Below are positions 29,430 to 37,122 of a stretch of DNA of 37,122 nt, piece by piece. Source of the DNA: Paulinella micropora (Eukaryota > Cercozoa > Imbricatea > Euglyphida). How positions within the stretch are numbered: the first letter of the stretch is position 1; the number at the start of each line of letters is the position of its first letter. Under the pieces are notes generated by a model. The model did not search any database, was not told where the DNA came from, and worked only from the letters and a program-made list of their open reading frames with translations. The translations under genes were made by a program, and so were the position numbers. The DNA is taken from positions 588,034-625,155 of the forward strand of contig BJOX01000086.1 of NCBI GenBank assembly GCA_009731375.1, read 5' to 3'.

Positions 29430-31081
29430 CTCTCAAGCCTCAAAGGAGTTTCGTTAGGGTTAGGGGTGACTGGGGAACATCGTGGGGTGGCGGATACTAA
29501 CCGCTCTTCCTTGCCTTCTCCCCGTAGTGAGGAGGGACCTCGTAGGGTGGCCGATACTGACCGCACTTCCCGTCCTTCTCCACTCTCACTACGTCTATTC
29601 CCTACCCTAGGTGTAGTCTTTGTATCGTTCAAAAGGGCTTGGGGACTTGTAGATTTGTGATGAGGTGAGCTTGGTTGCTCGTCATCTCTTTCTCTTTCTT
29701 CCTCATCATCATCGCTCTTATCATAAGTGTTCCCCATATGGATTAAAGCAACGTTTGTATCAGAGTCACTTTGTTCGTCTTCGTTTTTGTCGTTGCCGGT
29801 TGTTATCAAAGTGAGTGCTTTCTTTTTCTTATGAAAGGGTTTCTTTTTGTTTTTGTAATTGTTCTTTTGTTCGTTCTTTTCTTGTTCCGTGCCTTTGTCT
29901 TCCGTTTGATTCCGTTTTAATTTTCCTTCTTTGCGGAACTTTTCCGAAATCACCGGACAATATCTCATGGTATGGCCTTTGGCATCACATCCGAAACACG
30001 TGACTTTGAGCGTCCAGTTTGGAGCTGTCTTTGGTCCCGGTTTATTGTCTCCCCTTTTCCCTTTATTATCCATCAGGAGATTGGTCTCTTGCCGCTGCTT
30101 GCCATCCCGAGATTTCTTGTTGTTGTCTTTGCGAATTTGAGTTTTTCTCTCACGGAAATTGTTACGTCTTTCTTTTTCTTCCCACATTAACCATCTTTCC
30201 CTAGATGCTTCGCATAGTTCCGAGAAATTTGGTCTTAGTCTGGCCGGGAGATCATAGTGGTCCACCTGAAATTTATCCCCGAAAGCTGGATGGTAGCGCA
30301 ATTTCTTAAATAGCTTTCTCTTTGCTTCCTCATCGGAAAATGGCGCCCCACGTAAACTTTCAAGCTGGATTTTCTTTGCGAGAAATTCATTTAGCCAGTC
30401 TACATACCTCTGACCTGCCCTTGGTCTCGTTCTCTCAAACTCTTCCTCTAACATGTACCTACCTGCTCCGGAAATGCCTCCCCATTGATCTCTTACTACT
30501 ATCAACTCTTCAATGGGTCCTTTCGTCTTCTGTGTTCGCAGGAAATTAGATACATTGTCTTTGGAAAAAGCCACAGACAGACATAACTGCAAAGTTTTCA
30601 TCCTTTCATAATATTTCTTCTCTTTGCGGATAGCTGTCTTTCTTCTTGTGTGTTGTTTCATACTTTGTCTTTTCTTTTTCCTTGCTTCTTTCTCTTTCCA
30701 CTCTCTCTTTTGTTCTGCTGTCATTTTATCCCAACCTTCTGGCTGTTTGATATCTTCTTTCTTTGTCTGGGGTCTCTGTCTTCCTCTCTGAGAGGTGTCT
30801 GACTCTTCATCTTCCTCTCTATCAGTTATGGGCGTGTCGGGCTCTTCTAAGTCTTCTGCCGTCTTAGCCCTTGCTTCGTCGTAAGGAAAATCCCTTTTGG
30901 CTTTAGCTGGGTCGGCTAATGCCACAGATACCATCTCTGCCACGTGGACAGATATCCCCTGCATGTGCTTCTGAAACTTGCTTGACCAAGGCCAAAAGCT
31001 TTGGTCGTTGCCCTCGAATATGGGCACTTGACTCAATACGTGCTTTGGCACGCTTGCCTCCTTGACAAGGCTCATAACCAA
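29430..31081 (-). CDS. copia Gag (element B), partial at gap
   Basis: The frame starts at ATG 31081 (another Met lies two codons later) and runs into the gap. The N-terminus, with IFEGNDQSFWPWSSKFQKHM, is the typical Gag start where an F/W-rich helix follows a short strand. A capsid-like helical region follows (RYVDWLNEFLAKKIQLESLR). CFGCDAKGHTMRYC (C-x2-C-x4-H-x4-C, about 29990) is the RNA-binding zinc knuckle. It then becomes Lys/Asn-rich and later Ser/Pro-rich with two degenerate copies of a REVRSVSATLRG-type unit (about 29500-29570). It is not close to Gag of element A by eye, so the two sets are different families. Confidence 0.85.
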
Positions 31082-31567
31082 AGTAATCTATCACTCAAAC
31101 GCAGAGTTTAGGGAAGCTACCCCGCTAAGGGTAAAGAATAACCGAAGAAAAGACTTTTAATGACTTTGGGTCACACAAATTTATGATGTTATGACCTTTA
31201 CAGAATGGTAATACTCATTTGATTCTAGGCATTCCAGACTATGATTCGCGAATACTCTAGAAAGTGTCCTTGTCAGTAATAAAGGTATTAATAACTGTCC
31301 GGCCTATGAACCTGCCTATGACTAAGACTATCCAAATTACCGGTAAATTGACTAGGTGGAGTAACGGATATTAGTAGTACATTACAACGCCTTCCGCACG
31401 TTCCAACAGTTCACCTGATTTGGTGACAGCCTTCCGCACGTCACCAGTTCGTTTTTTTTTTCCTGTGGTAGCCTTCCACACACCACGAAAAACTTGTGCC
31501 GCTGAAAAATAAAATAAGTGAGTAAAGTTTATCAGGCTTTACTATCACGCTTCAAGGCTTCATAACC
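31082..31567. other. leader region of elements A/B
   Basis: There is no coding sequence. The right end adjoins A's 5' LTR. Positions 31389-31440 repeat the array found at 24241-24292, followed by a T-run and a diverged unit (TAGCCTTCCACAC). If element B is nested, its 5' LTR should lie in 31090-31390, but I could not define its ends. Confidence 0.5.
31556..31567 (-). promoter_or_regulatory. probable primer-binding site of element A (tRNA-Met anticodon-region type)
   Basis: Directly after the 5' LTR the minus strand reads GGTTATGAAGCC. Its complement, GGCTTCATAACC, contains CAT in the context of a Met-tRNA anticodon loop. It does not start TGG, as a site for a tRNA 3' end would. Drosophila copia and yeast Ty5 are known to use a half-tRNA-iMet primer in this way. 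The match to this organism's tRNA is inferred. Confidence 0.55.
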
Positions 31568-31763
31568 TGTTAGACTACTGTACTAAACCGGAGTCAAATC
31601 TAAGTTGAGTAGATCGTCTGCAAGTTAAACTTTAATGAACTCGCCAAGGCAAAGAGCGGGAACGTATTAAGCCGGGCACACGTAATGGCTCTAACGACAC
31701 GCATTACATATGCCGGCCCGTACTGTCCACCGAATTAATATATTGTATTAATATGATCTAACA
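31568..31763 (-). repeat. element A 5' LTR
   Basis: 196-bp partner of 15715-15910. It is followed by ATAAA at 31764-31768, the right copy of the target duplication. On the minus strand it would carry the promoter for element RNA. Confidence 0.93.
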
Positions 31764-31790
31764 ATAAAATGTATCCATACAGGATATATT

Positions 31791-31811
31791 GGCATTGGTG
31801 GCACCAATGCC
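31791..31811. other. perfect 10-bp inverted repeat
   Basis: GGCATTGGTG and CACCAATGCC flank a single central G. It lies just outside element A's right end, in the sequence that received the insertion. Confidence 0.8.
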
Positions 31812-31857
31812 ACACACACCAGTAAATATCCCTTTTTCCATATTACTAACTCAGTAG

Positions 31858-32132
31858 TATTGCTGTTGACATTCAAGACAACAAAAAAAATTGATTTTTC
31901 TGTTTTGGTTGGAATTTCAGTTTTGGTTGGAATTTTGATTTTGGGTGAAAATTTGAATTTTTCAAATTAACTGCTATATTCGTCCGCAAAATATCGTAAA
32001 TTTTCGCGAAATGTTACCGTTAAATTTGAAAATTTGAATTTTTGTCACAAAAATGAAAAACTGTCACAAAAATGAAAATCTGACACAAAAACTCAAAACT
32101 AATTTTTTTTTTTGTCTTGAATGTCAACAATA
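31858..32132 (+). mobile_element. MITE-like TIR element, copy 1
   Basis: A ~275 bp AT-rich element with terminal inverted repeats: TATTGCTGTTGACATTCAAG at the left and TTGTCTTGAATGTCAACAATA at the right (the right end lacks three bases of the left repeat). The interior holds tandem GTCACAAAAATGAAAA-type units and no ORF. It would depend on a transposase made elsewhere. Class not assigned. Confidence 0.75.
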
Positions 32133-32222
32133 TTATTAATATATTAACTAACGTATATATTAATACCGGTTGTATTAATCCCATCACCTAATTCACTTCC
32201 CAAGCCTCTACATGTTTTTACA

Positions 32223-32500
32223 TATTGCTGTTGACATTCAAGACAACAACAAAAATTAGTTTTTCATTTTTGTGTCAGATTTTCATTTTTGTGTCAGATT
32301 TTCATTTTTGTGACAGTTTTTCATTTTTGTGACAAAAATTCAAATTTTCAAATTTAACGGTAACATTTCGCGAAAATTTACGATATTTTGCGGACGAATA
32401 TTCAAATTTTCACCCAAAATCAAAATTCCAACCAAAACTGAAATTCCAACCAAAACAGAAAAATCAATTTTTTTTGTTGTCTTGAATGTCAACAGCAATA
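32223..32500 (-). mobile_element. MITE-like TIR element, copy 2, inverted
   Basis: Reverse-complement copy of 31858-32132, about 278 bp, with full ~26-bp inverted termini (TATTGCTGTTGACATTCAAG... and ...TTGAATGTCAACAGCAATA). It has an extra TTTTTGTGTCAGATTTTCA unit relative to copy 1. The 90-bp spacer 32133-32222 is AT-rich. The two copies together could fold into a hairpin of about 640 nt. Confidence 0.8.
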
Positions 32501-32955
32501 GTTGTAGTATTATTAACATTCTGTTACTGGTGGCAGTCTGTTCCTTTATAGGACTGATCATTGCTTTTACCTATTTACCCATTTGTATTTCCTTAATCAA
32601 GTTTTAGGCGCGTAGCTTTACGCAGATAGTTCAAATTGATTGAGCCAGTGTTTGGGTCCAGTTTCCTTCTGTCTCAATAAAGACCAAGTGGCGTCTACAG
32701 AATGGGAACCCCTCCCCCGGCAACCTCGTAAGGTTACAATGAATAAAGCTGTCTAGTCTACTGTCCAATAGAGGCCGAAGGAAATATTAACATCGAAGGC
32801 AAATATCATAACCATTAATGTAATCAAATCTGGATTAGATTTCGACGAATGTACGATTGTTTATTCAATTAAATGGCAGCTGCGCAACCAAATCCGCAGC
32901 CACCATATGTACATATGCTACTTCGAAGACCTGATGTTGATATTAGCGTGGCGGG
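32501..32955. other. non-coding stretch downstream of PRP4
   Basis: No gene is supported. It should include the 3' untranslated region and poly(A) site of the minus-strand PRP4 gene. Two AATAAA strings near 32677 and 32742 read on the plus strand and so do not serve that gene. Confidence 0.45.
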
Positions 32956-35900
32956 CTATGTTTCGTCATAGCGCCAAAGCTTCCATGTTCGGTCGAAAGA
33001 GGCCGTCGCAATGGACTGAGCGTCAGGAGACATGTCCTGTATTAAATCACAAGGAGGAAACCTTATTCACAGCGTTCTGCCTGGCAGAATTGTCACTTTT
33101 GTACAAAAAATAAGAACAAAACAACGGAATGCTTACCGCTTTCAACATGCGGCCACCGGGACCAGCCAAAGTCTACGCAAATAGGCCATGACTTAAGTTA
33201 GCAATGGAGCACATTCACGAAATGCATATTGTGCTGTGTGTCACAAGAAAAGGCAACGAGGGAGCTTCTTACACATATATTTAATAGTAATTATGAGCAG
33301 GCTCAAGACCTTAATGAGTCGAAAGTCAACGCAAGACCATAGTTTGCAAGTGCCGTCGTAGGAGCTTGAGTAGAGGAATTGACCATGTACGGGCTGCAAT
33401 TCAAGCCAGTACGTGGCTGAGATGAGAAAAACAACCAAGAAGCAAAGACGAGACAGTAAAGGACTTACATGAAACTTGGCACTGGAAATTAGTTTCGAGT
33501 GAGCAGGAAGCACGTACAGTGTCTACAACCAAAGACATAACTTAGTTGAAGTCGACGTCAACACTTTCTTCTCTTTCACAATGAGAAGGGGGTGGGGAGG
33601 AGCGGGGAAAGGGGAGCAAGAGAAAAGAAAAAGAAAAAATCATGTCCTCTGTAACAAAGGAGCAGGAAGGAAAGTCCAGGGTTACCTTCTTGTTCCTTAT
33701 GTCCCAGAGTCTGACAGTGTTGTCGCCGCCCGCGGTGGCAGCGTGGTAGCCGGTGGGAGAGAACTCGCAGCTCAGCACTTGCTTGGAGTGCCCGTTCAGC
33801 TGCATGATCTGCGGAACATGCATGTATCAACATTTGACAACCATCCAAACAAATAAGAGAGTCAAACACAAATATACAAACAACAAACATCAATACAGTT
33901 GCAAGAATGCGTTGCTTATCAGCACGAATGTACTCAGAAGACCCATCTGCCCACGCGCAGGTCCCACAGCAAACTTTGCCCACCCAAGTCCCCAGTAACC
34001 AGCAAAGTGCCGTCTGGGTGCATCCCAATCCCGTACAGCGCACGCGAATGTCCTAGCACGCGTTATTATCTTGAGAAAAAAGCGACAGATTTATCTGCAA
34101 AAGCATTGACGCACGGTAAAAGTGGGCGGGACCTGTCTGGCAGAGTACGGAGCGTCCCGCCTCGACATCCCACAGGCGCCATGTGGTATCGAAGGAGGAA
34201 GTGGCCACCAGGCGCCCGGAAGGATGCCATGCGAGTCGACATAGCCGGTCAGCGTGTCCTCGTAGAGTCAAGAGAGGGCGCATGCCGTTCTCCGGCAGTG
34301 CCGTTGAGGAAGACGAAGAAGAATCATCTGTTTCGCCACTATTCTCCTCTTCCTTGACTTTTGGCTCAGAGCCACCATTCATGCTACTACTGCTGCTACT
34401 TTCATCACTGCTGTTAGTGCTGCTGCTGTTTTCATCCTCTTTCATCTTCACGTCCTCTGCCTCCTCCGCCTCCTCTTTTTTCACTTTACCCAACGCTGGC
34501 AAGGCCCACAGCCTCAAGGTCTCATCCGCACCACAGGAAGCCAGGTTGACACTGTCCGCACTCCAGCCATTGGTTGTGGCCGAGGGGTGGAACGCGATGT
34601 CTGTCACGCGCTCGGTGTGCCCTTTCAACAAGCCGATCTCCCCGGCGGTGCGGATGTCCCACACCTTGCAGTCGCCGGACCTGCCAGCAGCACATGGCAT
34701 GAGGTTCAGAGCACTCGAACCAGTCACCGCTCCTTGACAACTAACAGTACCGTGCTGGTTCAGCCCTGCGACCGATTTCTAAGGTGGGAGTGTGAAGCCT
34801 GTGTGCTTGTGCAATGAACATGCTTAAGAGACAGCTAAGCTCGTCTTTCACTTAAATCTTGCTTGCGTGCTGCAAGCTATGCAGGACCAGGAGGCGGTGG
34901 CAAGTGTCTGGGAGTCGGGAGCGAAGTGGAGGGAAGAGATGGGGCGGATGTCAGCGATCACGGAATACGAGTTGACAAACTCCTTCAACTCCGTCCGACG
35001 GTCTAGGTAACTAATGACAAAGCAGGAAAAGATCATGAGGAATATGCTGCCTCAATTTGTATCCTTGCAGATATTCACCTTTCCACAATCATATTACGTG
35101 ATAATAGTCTATACTATGGCGATGATAATGATGTAATCATGAGCGAAGCAATCCTTTGCCTTCACTGCGCTCATAACAAGATACACATTTGGGCTGACAT
35201 GCTGTAGCAAGTGCCGACACTGCCTATCCAGAAGGTATTATTCTCCCAACCCCGTTTCTGCCTGATGGAAATTCAACCTGACCCAAAGAAAAGCATGTAC
35301 ATTCCACACAAAATGACAGCAAACGTTGCCAGGAGTTTGTAATTTATTATGCCGCTTGAATAAGCTGTATAAAATTTTGATTGTGTGATGGGAGCTCCAT
35401 GGCAGGTAAGCGACGAAAATATACGAACAGTATGTGTGTACACTTGGTGGTCTTCTCTCAGGAGCGCCTCGTCAGACATCTCCTGCTGGCGCTTGGTACG
35501 AGCCTCGTGCAGTCGCTGCGCCGCGCGAGGCACTCCAAACCTACCAGCAATGCACTCCCTGCAGCTCCACACTGACATGCTTGTCTTGCATTCCTATCCT
35601 AAATTACTCAACCCAGCTCTTCAAATCTCTTTCCCTCCTTAATGTGCCTGTTTCGTGAACGAGAAGCATCAGTTGGAGGAGCAAGGGTGAAGAGGAGGGG
35701 CAGCCGATGACGAGGACCTGAATATCTGCTTACGTACTTCTACGAGCTCTTCAGAGCCCTCTTCGTCGTAAGCTTTCTCTACAGCAATTTCGTACGCTAC
35801 TTCGCTGCGCAGTTCTCTTTCTTTGGCTTCTGCATTGGCTAGACGCTCCGATCCCTCCGCTGCCAGCTGCGACTAAAGAAGATCAACCAAAGTGAGAGGA

Positions 35901-36246
35901 GAGGATATGGATACCGTGGCCAAGTCATACTTCTATAGACAAACATATTTAATAGGTAGACCATGAGTTCGCGCAATCGCTCGCGCCGTTCCGGAGCGGC
36001 TTCTCCGAACAGAGTCATGGGTTCGCTCAGCAGGCGCAGGCGCTTCCGCACAGCCAGGTCGTCGGTGGGCACCATGATGGTGCGCGCGCGGCGCTTGGCC
36101 TCCAGCTGCCGCAGCAAGTCTGTGTTCTGCTGCTTGGCTGCCTTGGAACTCTCCGAAAAATCCATGTGCTCGGACTCCGCGGTGACGACATTGATGTTGC
36201 CACTCTGCTTGCCCGCCTCGACCATCTGGCTGAAGGCTTTTGCATC
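32956..36246 (-). CDS. PRP4: U4/U6 snRNP protein PRP4 homologue (SFM domain plus WD40)
   Basis: Eleven exons join in phase: 36246-35962, 35872-35718, 35540-35425, 35002-34888, 34680-34133, 34052-33943, 33808-33686, 33522-33469, 33393-33310, 33172-33137, 33036-32956 (TAG). They give about 568 residues. Human PRP4 is about 520. Residues about 50-95 are the SFM/PRP4 motif ([18 protein letters not shown] then [16 protein letters not shown]). [14 protein letters not shown] follows, then a WD40 propeller with repeats ending CKVWDI, LRLWAL, WRLWDV, LLWDLR, VRLWDI, CKLWSC and WKLWRY. The protein joins U4/U6 snRNP in the nucleus, with PRP3, for spliceosome assembly. An extra acidic/serine segment (about 289-358) sits between the first two complete repeats. 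The last GH is GP (TLAGPGGRM). The first exon shown begins after an acceptor (TACGTAG). The start is either Met at 36225 or in an unseen upstream exon. Confidence 0.92.
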
Positions 36247-36403
36247 CTACGTAACATTCACAATGTAAAAGGTATCCAAATGCTCTCATATTCCAACATT
36301 TTTATGGGTCTATACCAAGAATTCATGCAGGATAATCGAACAGAATTTATAGGTTGTAAGACATGCGCATACAGGAAAAAACAATATGAAATGATATGTA
36401 TGA

Positions 36404-36497
36404 GGGTCAGTGTGTTGTTTGTTGTTTGTTGTGTGTGTGCTGTGTGTTGTTTGTGCTGTTTGTGCTGTGTGTGTGTGCGTGTGTATTTGTGTTGTGC
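36404..36497. repeat. GT-rich low-complexity tract
   Basis: Imperfect TGTTTGTTGTGTGTG-type sequence of about 94 bp, upstream of the PRP4 exons. Confidence 0.8.
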
Positions 36498-36532
36498 TTA
36501 GTCTGTCTACTTGTTTCCGCTGGAAAGTCAGG

Positions 36533-36540
36533 TCTCTCTC

Positions 36541-36585
<45 letters not shown>

Positions 36586-36590
36586 CGCTC
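36533..36590. repeat. CT dinucleotide microsatellite
   Basis: About 58 bp of TC units with one TAT interruption and a TCGCTCGCTC end. Confidence 0.9.
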
Positions 36591-36889
36591 TGAAGGGCAA
36601 CGAAGAGTTCGATTGAAGGTGAAAAAAAGAAAGGGATACTACGAACAAGAAAATATGACAATTGCAACGGCAAAGGCAAAGAATTGGCTCCCTTTTTATT
36701 TTTGCATGTTGAGCTCATAACTACTTGTGAATTGAGTATTCTACTGGTCCTTGGTACGTGGAGCAATCAGGCACAAAGGATATATAAGAACAATAGACTT
36801 ATCAGTCAAGTGGCCTTTAATTCTGTCGGACATTATGGTATCACGGAGTCTGATAACGAGGCTCCGCTCCAAAAATTAATAATAGTGAT

Positions 36890-36926
36890 AACAATAACAA
36901 CAACAACAACAACAAGAACAATAATG

Positions 36927-36968
<42 letters not shown>
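36890..36968. repeat. AAC then AAT trinucleotide microsatellite
   Basis: AAC units (36890-36916) pass into AAT/ATA units (36920-36968). Confidence 0.9.
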
Positions 36969-37122
36969 GTGCTTCTCTGTCAATGACTGATGCATTTCTG
37001 CACATGCGCCTCCATCGTCTCACCCGAGAGGGGAGTACGAAGAATTGACGATAAGCTCTAATGACACCCCCGCAAGGGCAGTTCCAACACTTCCAGACGG
37101 GCCGGTATGTTCAATGAAAATA

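Larger units (their letters stand above)
15715..31763 (-). mobile_element. Ty1/copia LTR retrotransposon (element A), carrying a nested second element
   Basis: Boundaries rest on two 196-bp LTRs (15715-15910, 31568-31763) that start TGTTAGA and end TCTAACA, and on flanking ATAAA duplications. A purine tract abuts the 3' LTR and a primer-site-like sequence abuts the 5' LTR. The coding order on the minus strand is protease, integrase, RT/RNase H, which is diagnostic of Ty1/copia. The ~16 kb length comes from two complete coding sets. The set at 24081-16920 is likely A's own, as it ends next to A's polypurine tract. The set at 31081-24788 is likely a second element inserted in A's leader. The reverse assignment is less likely, since I see no repeat pair flanking 24081-16920, but it is not excluded. 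Confidence 0.85.
36247..37122. other. upstream flank of PRP4, simple-sequence rich
   Basis: There are no further coding exons that I can support. It may contain a first PRP4 exon and its promoter. Three simple repeats lie here and are listed separately. The last 130 bp (36990-37122) show no feature. Confidence 0.4.

Noticed and set aside
28229-29500. Plus-strand open frame across the 28594-29429 gap
   Set aside because: It is mostly N, and its visible parts are the antisense of copia Gag, protease and spacer sequence.
34183-34737. Plus-strand ORF of 184 codons opposite PRP4
   Set aside because: Antisense of a PRP4 exon that has clear WD40 coding and agreeing splice phases.
36396-36720. Cys/Val- and Ser/Leu-rich ORFs near the right edge
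   Set aside because: Translations of GT and CT microsatellites.
1-37122. CRISPR arrays, bacterial operons or Shine-Dalgarno sites
   Set aside because: Spliced genes, LTR elements and microsatellites mark this as eukaryotic. No regular spacer-repeat pattern was seen.

Overview
The window is nuclear DNA from a eukaryote. Host-type genes are split by short GT-AG introns (about 50-180 nt, one of 422 nt). Much of the sequence is LTR-retrotransposon DNA, there are microsatellites, and the one clearly recognisable host gene encodes the spliceosomal protein PRP4. Moderate GC, compact introns and many copia and gypsy remnants fit a protist or alga with a medium-sized genome, but nothing here fixes the lineage. 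There are four assembly gaps: 5489-5498, 12366-13119, 24293-24758 and 28594-29429.

Layout. 1-7341: three unrecognised or weakly recognised genes lie between two copies of a ~240 bp dispersed repeat (348-585, 7093-7341). They are a minus-strand multi-exon coiled-coil gene (~3558-1413), a divergent plus-strand gene with four exons in consistent phase (3718-5041), and a plus-strand gene with SDGG/HHGKG motifs that looks transposon-derived (5368-6580). 8125-14450: a plus-strand Ty3/gypsy-like element, frame-broken and without integrase. Its order is gag-like region with an RGG tail, protease-like, RT and RNase H, with an antisense ORF block in gag and two tandem duplications (133 bp and 16 bp) that shift the frame. 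14450-15082: gag fragment of another element on the minus strand.

15715-31763: a structurally complete Ty1/copia LTR element (element A, minus strand). It has 196 bp LTRs at ~98.5% identity, an ATAAA target duplication, a polypurine tract, and a primer site that looks complementary to the anticodon region of tRNA-Met. Two separate copia coding sets lie inside it: gag2-PR-IN-RT/RH (24081-16920, many frame breaks) and gag1-...-IN-RT/RH (31081-24788, largely intact). The simplest reading is that the second set (element B) inserted into the leader of A, but B's own LTRs are hidden by a gap or not recognisable. Both sets share a conserved Trp/Gly-rich barrel-like domain between integrase and RT. 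Both also have a reading-frame interruption at the same boundary, just before the integrase zinc-binding domain.

31858-32500: two ~276 bp terminal-inverted-repeat elements (MITE-like) in opposite orientation. 32956-36246: the PRP4 homologue on the minus strand, assembled here from 11 coding exons with consistent phase, ending in TAG. It has an unusual acidic/serine insertion in its WD40 propeller, and most of its donor sites begin GTC. The right edge is GT-, CT- and AAT-type simple repeats.

Many frame breaks fall at homopolymers, so base-calling errors must be separated from real decay before concluding much from the broken ORFs.
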